Assembly (NCBI RefSeq): GCF_003711225.1
Contig: NZ_CP031030.1
Span: 2,728,001 to 2,792,000 of the forward strand
From: Runella sp. SP2
GTDB taxonomy: Bacteria; Bacteroidota; Bacteroidia; Cytophagales; Spirosomataceae
DNA length: 64,000 bases
Reading direction: 5' to 3'
Shown: positions 44,185 to 51,008 of the stretch, in pieces
Position numbering within the stretch: position 1 is the first letter of the stretch
Layout: every line of letters begins with the position of its first letter
Program-made: the position numbers and the translations under genes
Notes under the pieces: generated by a model
The model's input: only the letters and a program-made list of their open reading frames with translations
Told to the model about the DNA's origin: nothing
Databases searched by the model: none

Positions 44185-46068
44185 TTAGAGAATGGTAGAA
44201 GAATTTGGGCTAATAATGTCAGTCTGAACGTGCTTCACCGTTTCACTGGGCAACACTGCCACCGTCGGCGCTGCAGGGTCGTTGAGCGCGGTATCGTCCT
44301 TAACTTTACGCCAGCACAAATACCCCACTCCCCTATCTCCATCCAAATTAAAATCAGGAATCTTTTCACCATTTAGGAACTCACGGTACAAAAAAACCGA
44401 AAAATCAATGGCATTCCCGAGCGTGTCTCCTACCACTTTTCGCTCCATGCGGTCAAACCGACTCTGAATGTCGGAGGAGGTATCAGCGGGCGTAATTTTG
44501 TCCCTAAACTCCTTCAGTTCTTTATAAATCTCCTTTTCAAACTTTATTTGCCCTTGGATATAATGCAAATTGGTGGCCTTGTAGTAGCTACTCGGCGCAC
44601 CCGTTGTGGCATCGGGTTCGAGCTCGGCAAGTGCTGGTACAGGATACACCAAGTGGCAATCTTGCTCCAAACCTTCCACCTCAAAAAATCGCGTAGGATA
44701 CATTGCAAGCAAACTATTGGCGGTTTGTCCCATGTTGTCGGGCAAATAACTCGCTACCGTATGTTTTGACAAATAATGCCCCAGCTGCGCTTTGGTAGGA
44801 AAAGCAAGGCCATTTAGCACCACTCCTTGATAGAAATTCATGTAGGCATTGTAGAGGCTTTCGTAGGCCAGAGAAATCAAAAATCGGATGGGGGCTGCGC
44901 CTAAAGTAGTGATAGCTCCCGCCAAAAAGTCAATCAATGCCGCCGCCAACAACGCTCCACCAAGTACCAATGCCGCTAAAAATTCTAGAATAGACGCCAG
45001 ACTAAAATCACCTGGAGCGGCACCCGACACCATGTCACCAATGTCGCTTACGTTATCAGTAAACGTTTCCCACACTTCCGCAATTTCGGCCGTAAATGAA
45101 TAAGGCACTGGCGGAGGCAACTCCCCACTTTGCGTCGTATTTTTAAACCATTTCAGCCACATTCGATACACATCGTCGAGGTCTTCCTCGGTCATTTCAG
45201 CCCCATATTGCGAATCGTTATTTTTGAAATAGACTTCTTTGATACTTTTCAAAATGAGGTTTCTCACCCCATCGGGCAGCTTTGTTTCACTCCCCATCAC
45301 GTAGTCTTTCCAAAGGTCACTTTCTACAAACTCTTCTCCCGAGCGCATTTCTTTAAAAGCGTACGTATCTTGGTGATTCTCCACAAATTTGTGGCGCTGG
45401 GCGTGGGTTCGGTACGGCCCTCCCGACATGATATTGACAAACGGATGCCCCACCGTATCCGCTGCAAAGTGGGTCAAATAACCAATGGCGTAAGCGTGTT
45501 CGGCTGTGCCAGGTGTCGCATTTTTGAGCAGGGTTTGAGCAAACTGTCCCGTGCGCCGATAATGCAGCGTATCGAACCACCACCAAATATCGTGAGGTTG
45601 TCCCACGTCCTGAATCGGGTGTTTAAGCTGATTAAAAACATTGACCGTGTCTGTCAAATACTTAATCGCCGCTTGTTGCAAGGTCGATTGGAGCAGCCCC
45701 AACAATGCCTGCGACTCACCCAAAAGTTGTTGAATTTCGGTGATGGTAGAGGAACGTGCCGCGACGTTATCCCAAACCGCTTCCAGGGTTTCTACGGCAG
45801 CAATCAGTTCAGGGGGAATGATTTTCAAAATTTCTTTTTTGAATTCTTCCATAAAATCCACCGCGTCAAAATACAACCTGACGAGTGTACGTAGTTCGGG
45901 ACTCAAATCTTTGGTGTTGAAAAACAAAGGATCGGGGCCTTGGGCACCAAAATGTAAATACGGGGCAAAATCAGCTAGTAATTTTGCGGCGTCGGGAGTC
46001 AGATGAAGGGCATGTATGCGTTTAGCCACTTCATCCGATATCAAGTGATGGACAGCTGGACCTGGCAT
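44185..46068 (-). CDS. Zinc-dependent phospholipase C family protein
   Basis: 627 residues. The first 240 residues carry the Zn_dep_PLPC pattern: MPGPAVHHLISDEVAKRIHA, LHFGAQGPDPLFF, WWFDTLHYRRTGQFAQTLLK and AYAIGYLTHFAADTVGHPFV, with the His/Asp residues that bind the trinuclear zinc site, then RTHAQRHKFVENHQDTYAFK. There is no signal peptide; the initial Met-Pro-Gly-Pro is typical of this uncharacterised subfamily, unlike secreted Clostridium or Bacillus PLC. Around residues 340-430 is an Ala/Gly-rich hydrophobic stretch (LEFLAALVLGGALLAAALID) that could insert into a membrane. The predicted reaction is hydrolysis of phospholipid or a related phosphodiester. It lies 12 bp from each neighbour. 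Confidence 0.85.
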   Translation of the reverse strand: MPGPAVHHLISDEVAKRIHALHLTPDAAKLLADFAPYLHFGAQGPDPLFFNTKDLSPELRTLVRLYFDAVDFMEEFKKEILKIIPPELIAAVETLEAVWDNVAARSSTITEIQQLLGESQALLGLLQSTLQQAAIKYLTDTVNVFNQLKHPIQDVGQPHDIWWWFDTLHYRRTGQFAQTLLKNATPGTAEHAYAIGYLTHFAADTVGHPFVNIMSGGPYRTHAQRHKFVENHQDTYAFKEMRSGEEFVESDLWKDYVMGSETKLPDGVRNLILKSIKEVYFKNNDSQYGAEMTEEDLDDVYRMWLKWFKNTTQSGELPPPVPYSFTAEIAEVWETFTDNVSDIGDMVSGAAPGDFSLASILEFLAALVLGGALLAAALIDFLAGAITTLGAAPIRFLISLAYESLYNAYMNFYQGVVLNGLAFPTKAQLGHYLSKHTVASYLPDNMGQTANSLLAMYPTRFFEVEGLEQDCHLVYPVPALAELEPDATTGAPSSYYKATNLHYIQGQIKFEKEIYKELKEFRDKITPADTSSDIQSRFDRMERKVVGDTLGNAIDFSVFLYREFLNGEKIPDFNLDGDRGVGYLCWRKVKDDTALNDPAAPTVAVLPSETVKHVQTDIISPNSSTIL

Positions 46069-46080
46069 AATTTTAGAGCG

Positions 46081-47421
46081 TTAACGTTGTGAATTTATTT
46101 TTTGTAAAGCACCATTGTATTTAAACATCAGCGGAGTAACTCGCTGCACTTCAAGCGATTGTGGCGACACTTTTGTATAAGTCGAAATTTTTTGCTTGTA
46201 CGTTTTTTCAACTTGGGCTGGCGAAACAGTCATCAATTGAGGAGAAACGCGCACGTAAATATCCTTCACGTTGATTTTTTTCTCCTCTTGCATTTTTGCC
46301 AAGGTGGCTATTTTCAAAAAATCATACTTGGAATACCAACCTGGGTAAAATGGCTTTTTAGGCCCTGACGGGCTACTTGGTTTACAATCTGCCACCAGCG
46401 GGTCTGACGTTGGAATGGTTTCGGGCGTGGGTGCGGGTGGATAAAGAATCGCCGAAATCTCGTTGATAGCCACCTGCTTACCTCGCGCTACCTCGGCACT
46501 GACAGTGGCTACGCGGCACATATCAAGGGCTTCGAGGGCTTTCATGCCAATAATGTGCAAATCGGCGGTGCTTGCGCCGTTGTTTTTTTGGGTCACAAAT
46601 TGGGCATAATAAGCGTCGCCTTCTTCGCAGTACTTTTCCCATTTTGGGATTTTAATTTCTTTTCCTGCGATTTTGGCCATGGCCGAACTAGACACCAGTA
46701 CCGTGCCCATCCCAATCATCACCACCGTTACAAACCCCATCACTATTTTTTGGTGGGTTTGCATCCGATTGATGTTTTGTTTGTACAGGGTACGCACCAT
46801 CCAAAAAAGTAAAATAAAAATAGCGACCAATAACCCGATGCGTATGGCATTTTCGAGGGTTTTGTCAAGCACAACCACCACACTGTTTGTACCTTGGTCA
46901 ATAATTTCAACGGCGCCAATGCGCACCCTGTCAATCGTTTGTTGGATAACGACCGAGGTTTTATCAATCAGCTCAATCATGGCATCTTTGATTTGCGCAA
47001 TCCGTTTTGCCAAGACCTCATCAAGACATTTGACGGCATCGCGTACCATTTGATTGACTTCCGCCAGCAGTTTTCGGGCTTCTTGGGTGAGGGTTTGAAT
47101 AATGGCTCGTATCTCGGTAGAGGCCGCCTTCAAGACGTCGATGGAGGCATCTTTGATGTTGCTAATTTGCTGCGTAATTTTATCATTTAGCTCATCAACG
47201 GTTCGCCGTAGCTCAATCCCCAACTGCCCCGTTAGCCCTTGCGTAACGTCTTCGAGTTGCTGAATCAAACGCTGAAGTTCTTCAATCGGGATTTTTACAT
47301 CCACATCGGCATCGGCCATAGCACGCCCCATTTTTAGTGGAAATAGGCATAAAATAAACGACATCCCCAAAAGCAAAACCTTGAGTTGTCGATACGACAC
47401 ATTGAATTGGGTTGACTTCAT
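46081..47421 (-). CDS. Coiled-coil membrane protein of the envelope locus
   Basis: 446 residues, not recognised. An N-terminal hydrophobic segment (about 13-31, signal-like) leads to roughly 140 residues of amphipathic helix with heptads, for example IEELQRLIQQLEDVTQGLTG and LLAEVNQMVRDAVKCLDEVL, similar in look to apolipoprotein or MCP-like coiled coils. Then come two membrane helices: AIRIGLLVAIFILLFWMVRT and VMGFVTVVMIGMGTVLVSSS. A soluble C-terminal region of about 170 residues contains cysteines and the repeated segment IYVRVSPQLMTVSPAQVEKT. It is between the lipoprotein gene and the phospholipase-C gene with short gaps. A structural or sensor role in the envelope is inferred from architecture. 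Confidence 0.7.
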   Translation of the reverse strand: MKSTQFNVSYRQLKVLLLGMSFILCLFPLKMGRAMADADVDVKIPIEELQRLIQQLEDVTQGLTGQLGIELRRTVDELNDKITQQISNIKDASIDVLKAASTEIRAIIQTLTQEARKLLAEVNQMVRDAVKCLDEVLAKRIAQIKDAMIELIDKTSVVIQQTIDRVRIGAVEIIDQGTNSVVVVLDKTLENAIRIGLLVAIFILLFWMVRTLYKQNINRMQTHQKIVMGFVTVVMIGMGTVLVSSSAMAKIAGKEIKIPKWEKYCEEGDAYYAQFVTQKNNGASTADLHIIGMKALEALDMCRVATVSAEVARGKQVAINEISAILYPPAPTPETIPTSDPLVADCKPSSPSGPKKPFYPGWYSKYDFLKIATLAKMQEEKKINVKDIYVRVSPQLMTVSPAQVEKTYKQKISTYTKVSPQSLEVQRVTPLMFKYNGALQKINSQR

Positions 47422-47463
47422 AACATGAAAGTTTAGGTGTAAAACAAAAGGTTAATGCGTACG

Positions 47464-47913
47464 TTACTGGCACACTCCTTGGGAGTTTGGATAGGTAAAA
47501 ACGAACCTTGGACTGTGCTTGTCGTCCATTTTGCAGCTACATTGGCTCGACCAACTGTCGGCCTGAACCCGCACAGTCCACGTCCCGTATTTCAGGGCAA
47601 CTCGGGTAATAGAAGGATTGGGATGTACACTCCCCGCTTTGATTTCGTAAGAGCGATTGACGCTAAAAGCCGTCTCGCCAAACTTTGAATCACTGTTTTC
47701 TAGATTCCCTGAATAGCTCACCGTAACGTATTTTTTTTCGCCACTGGTTGAAAGCTGTTCAAGCCCCGTTACATTGACCACTACTTGGCCAGAAACCGTT
47801 TCGGCAGGTTCACCTACGGTCGCATCCAAACAAGCGCAACTCAGAAAATTGGAAGAAGATAAAACCAGAAAAAGGAGGCCGATAGCGCCTCTGACAACAG
47901 GAAGGATTTTCAT
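47464..47913 (-). CDS. Small lipoprotein of the envelope locus
   Basis: 149 residues from ATG 47913. The signal IGLLFLVLSSSNFLSC ends in a lipobox-like FLSC, so a lipidated cysteine near residue 26 is likely; a second possible Cys is two residues on (CAC). The mature part is a beta-rich domain of about 120 residues (VSGQVVVNVTGLEQL, KKYVTVSYSGNLEN, TRVALKYGTWTVRVQADSW) with several cysteines near the C-terminus (SSQCSCKMDD, QGVCQ). I recognise no family. It is probably the first gene of the downstream transcript, behind a palindromic promoter-region sequence at 47954-47978. Confidence 0.7.
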   Translation of the reverse strand: MKILPVVRGAIGLLFLVLSSSNFLSCACLDATVGEPAETVSGQVVVNVTGLEQLSTSGEKKYVTVSYSGNLENSDSKFGETAFSVNRSYEIKAGSVHPNPSITRVALKYGTWTVRVQADSWSSQCSCKMDDKHSPRFVFTYPNSQGVCQ

Positions 47914-47953
47914 AACAATCACAGTTTAAAGTATTGAAACAAACCTAATTACC

Positions 47954-47978
47954 TGATTAGTACGCGATGTACTAATCA
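47954..47978. promoter_or_regulatory. Perfect inverted repeat upstream of lipoprotein operon
   Basis: TGATTAGTAC (47954-47963), spacer GCGAT, GTACTAATCA (47969-47978): perfect 10-bp arms with a 5-bp centre. It lies 41 bp before the lipoprotein ATG, with no T-run, so an operator for a dimeric regulator fits better than a terminator. Confidence 0.6.
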
Positions 47979-48047
47979 AAACTAGCTTGAATGCGGCCTA
48001 AACTGGATGTTAAACTTAGTTAGCGGTATTTGGATTTATTAAACGGT

Positions 48048-48074
48048 AATAAAAAAGCCCCAAAAAGGGGCTTT
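48048..48074 (-). terminator. Intrinsic terminator after the HHH genes
   Basis: AAAGCCCC (48054-48061) pairs with GGGGCTTT (48067-48074), loop AAAAA, and a T-run follows on the minus strand. It splits the envelope locus into two transcripts. Confidence 0.88.
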
Positions 48075-48116
48075 CATTTAATTGTGTAAAATTTTAGAGC
48101 GGAGCGTTTGGATTAT

Positions 48117-48662
48117 TTATTCCAATCTACCTTTATTCAGCTCTTCTTGCCAAGCCTTTAGCTCATCCCATTTGCCATCGCGCGCCAGGGCTGATTGTTT
48201 TGGCCAAGTAGTTGGGTCGTGCATTTGGAAGCGGGGCCCTGCGGCGTCTAATATTTCTTTGATTCGCTCGGGGGCAGTGGTGGCAAGTTGAGCAAAGGTA
48301 ACAATGCCCTCGTTGTTGAGTAGCCCTTCGATTTTCGGCCCAATGCCTTCCACAATTTTTAAATCATCGGGCACGACAGGCACAACGGGTTCGGGCGCAA
48401 GGGAAGCCAGTGGCGCAGGAGCAACTGGAACTTCAACGGGTGGTTGTGGTTGTGCTACTTTGACCAACACTTTTGACTTTTTACAATCGTCTAAAGCGGT
48501 GCGTTTTGCGTCAATATCAGCGTGTAAACTTTCTATTTTGACGGCAAAGGTTCGCTGTCCTAGCCACCAACCAATGTAAGCAGCCAACGCAAGTAGTGCA
48601 ATTGCTTCTAAACCTGCGACCCAAAAATTTTGACTTAAAGGAGTTACTTGTAATATAATCAT
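48117..48662 (-). CDS. Membrane-anchored helix-hairpin-helix protein (paralogue 1)
   Basis: 181 residues. One hydrophobic helix near the N-terminus (about 10-35, GLEAIALLALAAYIGWWLG) anchors it. A coiled segment with KIESLHADIDAKRTALDDCK follows, then a Pro/Val/Ala-rich linker. The C-terminal 80 residues hold a helix-hairpin-helix unit, PDDLKIVEGIGPKIEGLLNN, then EGIVTFAQLATTAPERIKEI (the LKxIxGIGPKxxxxLxxxGI pattern also seen in RNA polymerase alpha, ribosomal proteins and DUF4332). A conserved tail RFQMHDPTTWPKQSALARDG follows. It is a tandem duplicate of the next gene. The role of an HHH on the membrane is unknown. Confidence 0.82.
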   Translation of the reverse strand: MIILQVTPLSQNFWVAGLEAIALLALAAYIGWWLGQRTFAVKIESLHADIDAKRTALDDCKKSKVLVKVAQPQPPVEVPVAPAPLASLAPEPVVPVVPDDLKIVEGIGPKIEGLLNNEGIVTFAQLATTAPERIKEILDAAGPRFQMHDPTTWPKQSALARDGKWDELKAWQEELNKGRLE

Positions 48663-48690
48663 GGTAAAAGTCAGTTTGAAAGTAAAACCA

Positions 48691-49230
48691 TTATCCCTTG
48701 CGGCCTTTGTTGAGTTCGTCTTGCCACGCTTTCAATTCCTCAAACTTGCCATCGCGGGCCAATGCCGATTGCTCAGGCCAAGTAGTGGGGTCGTGCATTT
48801 GAAAACGCGAGCCTCCAGCCACCAATATTTCTTTGATACGCTCTGGTGAGGTCGTTGCAAGTTGGGCAAAAGTCAGAATACCCTCATTATTGAGTAATTC
48901 TTCAATTTTTGGCCCAATTCCTTCCACAATTTTTAAATCGTCAGGAACGACAACGGGTTCAGGAACAACCACGGGTGCAATTGACACTGCGACAGGTACC
49001 ACCGTTGCGGCCTCGACCTTGACAGGCTCAGGTGCTACTGAAATCACTTGTGTTTTTTGGCAATCGTCCACTGCCGCATCCAAAGAGGCTAGTTCTGCCT
49101 CTAGGTTTTCTACTTCGCTTTTTTTGGTGATATAGCCAATAATGTACCCCAACACCGCCGCTATCACAACCATGAGTATATGCTGCCACCACGCACCTGC
49201 TTGTTCAAAAGGATTAAAATGTCCGTACAT
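48691..49230 (-). CDS. Membrane-anchored helix-hairpin-helix protein (paralogue 2)
   Basis: 179 residues from ATG 49230; a TTG three codons upstream (49239) is an alternative start. It has the same plan as the neighbour: a hydrophobic helix (about 18-34, LMVVIAAVLGYIIGYI), an acidic coiled segment (SEVENLEAELASLDAAVDDC), a Val/Pro/Ala linker, then the HHH unit PDDLKIVEGIGPKIEELLNN and the tail RFQMHDPTTWPEQSALARDG. The C-terminal 80 residues are almost identical to paralogue 1 whereas the linkers differ, which marks the functional part. It lies 28 bp upstream of paralogue 1 and 18 bp after the OmpA gene in one transcript. Confidence 0.82.
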   Translation of the reverse strand: MYGHFNPFEQAGAWWQHILMVVIAAVLGYIIGYITKKSEVENLEAELASLDAAVDDCQKTQVISVAPEPVKVEAATVVPVAVSIAPVVVPEPVVVPDDLKIVEGIGPKIEELLNNEGILTFAQLATTSPERIKEILVAGGSRFQMHDPTTWPEQSALARDGKFEELKAWQDELNKGRKG

Positions 49231-49257
49231 AAAAGTCAAATTTGAATGAGTAAATGT

Positions 49258-50145
49258 TTATTGAACCACAATACTTACACGTCGATTGGCTTTGCGGCCT
49301 TCGGGGGTATCATTGGATGCCTTGGGCTGGGTTTCGCCTTTGGCTTCGGTCGATAGTTGGTCAGCAGCGATGCCAAATTTTACAAAAGCTGACTTCACGC
49401 CCGCGGCGCGTTTGCCCGAAAGTGCCAAGTTTTTATCGTCAGCCCCCACGTTATCGGTATGCCCCGTCAACGACAGCTTTTTATCTTTGTGCGTAGCTAG
49501 GTATTTTTTAGCTTCATCCAAAAACTTCTCATTGTCGGGTGTATGGATGTAATCAGAACTTCCCGTTTTGAAGTACAAATCCATTGGTTTAAAAACATCC
49601 TCGTATTTTTCGGCGGCGGCCAGCGCTTCTTCTGATTTTGGAAGGGCAAGGCTATCAAAACCAAATTCCATTCCGTGTGTAGAATCATCGACGCTAAACT
49701 GCAAATCAATCATCCTACTTGCCGTTTGGAGCTGCGCTGCTGGCACACCTGCATCAACAAGATACTTCTTGAGTGCATCAGCACGGGCCAAACCCAAATC
49801 GGGAAAAGTAGTGTTGTTTTGCTCAATAGACGCATACAAGCCCGTGACGGTCAGTTTTCGACCTGGGTTTGCTTTGAGGTAAGCAGCCAACGAATCTAGC
49901 TCTTTCTTCACATTGGTGTAGTTGGGATCGACTACCGATTTCTTAAAACCAAAATTCAGCGGTGAACTTAGGTTGAGCTGGGCGCCATCAACAATAGACA
50001 GCGGGGGATTCACATAAGTGGGAGCTGTAGTCATAGTTGAGGGACCATCACACAGGAGTTTGATTTTACAAACGTGCCAGTAGGTAGCCCCACCTATCCA
50101 GCCAACAAGCAGAATCCAAGCAAGCGTTTTGACACCTGAAGACAT
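49258..50145 (-). CDS. Membrane-anchored double OmpA-domain protein (MotB-like layout)
   Basis: 295 residues. The N-terminus has a hydrophobic segment (VKTLAWILLVGWIGGATYW) without a lipobox, so it is more likely an inner-membrane anchor than an outer-membrane lipoprotein. Two OmpA-type modules follow. The first (about 65-165) contains KLTVTGLYASIEQNNTTFPD and looks degenerate, lacking the GHTD motif. The second (about 190-295) is complete: FKTGSSDYIHTPDN, LSLTGHTDNVGADDKNLALS and the closing RKANRRVSIVV with the Asp and Arg that bind diaminopimelate of peptidoglycan. It is first in the minus-strand cluster. It probably ties the complex to the cell wall. Confidence 0.9.
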   Translation of the reverse strand: MSSGVKTLAWILLVGWIGGATYWHVCKIKLLCDGPSTMTTAPTYVNPPLSIVDGAQLNLSSPLNFGFKKSVVDPNYTNVKKELDSLAAYLKANPGRKLTVTGLYASIEQNNTTFPDLGLARADALKKYLVDAGVPAAQLQTASRMIDLQFSVDDSTHGMEFGFDSLALPKSEEALAAAEKYEDVFKPMDLYFKTGSSDYIHTPDNEKFLDEAKKYLATHKDKKLSLTGHTDNVGADDKNLALSGKRAAGVKSAFVKFGIAADQLSTEAKGETQPKASNDTPEGRKANRRVSIVVQ

Positions 50146-50584
50146 AGTACGTAATGAGGGGATTGGTGGTGAAAAGGAGAATTTGCACTTACGACGGTGA
50201 AAATAAGGATAAGTATCACAAAAACAATGATTTATCTATTTTTCTTCTATACGTCCCCGCTGCTATCTTTGCAAAGTTCAATCAACACGGAATAATACCA
50301 CATAACAAACAAAATTTTATTTTGTTTTAAATTGCACTTTATCTATTTTTCATTTAATTATTATTATTAAAGTATCAGTATTTGGTATATTTTAAGAATA
50401 TTATTCTGTTTTATAAAATTTCACCAACCGCTCATCCCTTAAAATAATCCACTTATCCATTTTCAATTCTTCAACCCAAAAAAAGGCTGCACATTTGCAT
50501 TGTCATCAGAACAAAAACATCTCTGATACACCACAACAGCCGAAAGCAGATTGCTAAATCGTTAATTTTAAACAGAGTACCACT
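50146..50584. other. 439-bp AT-rich intergenic region with a promoter-like site
   Basis: No gene is seen here. It holds the promoters of the divergent OmpA cluster and the small secreted gene. On the plus strand TATCTTTG at 50264-50271 matches the -7 consensus, about 310 bp before the next ATG, and CACATTTG (50490-50497) is a weaker match nearer that gene. A long leader or small RNA is possible but unproven. Confidence 0.4.
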
Positions 50585-50914
50585 ATGAAATCCATTATGA
50601 TTGCCCTTGTTTTAAGTGTTTCGACACTTGGACATTTCGCAGAGGCCCAAGATGGCAAAAGCCTCCGCACCCAAACACAGATTGCCGAACAATTGATGGC
50701 TTCTTTGCCAACACACGATAACTTTACAGAGCCTACGTCAGCTGTATTATTCTCTAAAAATGATTTGCGCCTAATCGCAACACTGCCAACGCAGGATGTA
50801 AACGTAGAGATTCCAACCATTGTCGTAGAAAACGTGGCAGTAGCCAAATCAACCGTTATTGCGCCTTCTTCCGCAAAAACAGAAGTAAAGAATACGACTC
50901 GCGCTGACAAATAG
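50585..50914 (+). CDS. Small secreted protein of unknown function
   Basis: 109 residues with signal peptide MKSIMIALVLSVSTLGHFAEA. The mature part is hydrophilic and low in aromatic residues, with alternating Thr/Val/Pro (DVNVEIPTIVVENVAVAK) and a basic end. No domain is recognised. The length, signal and the strong bidirectional terminator after it support a real gene. It is divergent from the OmpA cluster. Nothing in the sequence shows a function. Confidence 0.6.
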   Translation: MKSIMIALVLSVSTLGHFAEAQDGKSLRTQTQIAEQLMASLPTHDNFTEPTSAVLFSKNDLRLIATLPTQDVNVEIPTIVVENVAVAKSTVIAPSSAKTEVKNTTRADK

Positions 50915-50953
50915 GCGTATTGAAATAAATAAGTGTAAGTGTTTGCAATTGGA

Positions 50954-50995
50954 ATACATGAAAAAAGGCGGGTTAACCCGCCTTTTTTCATGTAT
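50954..50995. terminator. 42-bp perfect palindromic bidirectional terminator
   Basis: Positions 50954-50974 are the exact reverse complement of 50975-50995, with a GGCGGGTT/AACCCGCC core flanked by A6 and T6. It lies between convergent genes and fits terminators in both directions. Confidence 0.95.
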
Positions 50996-51008
50996 CAGTC
51001 TTCTATCC

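Noticed and set aside
45130-45894. Plus-strand ORF of 254 codons
   Set aside because: Antisense to the zinc-PLC gene, no start context and no domain; the sense frame carries the family motifs.
43069-50145. Contractile injection system idea for the envelope locus
   Set aside because: OmpA and effector-like phospholipase genes occur near such systems, but no sheath, tube, baseplate, spike or AAA+ gene is present in the window.
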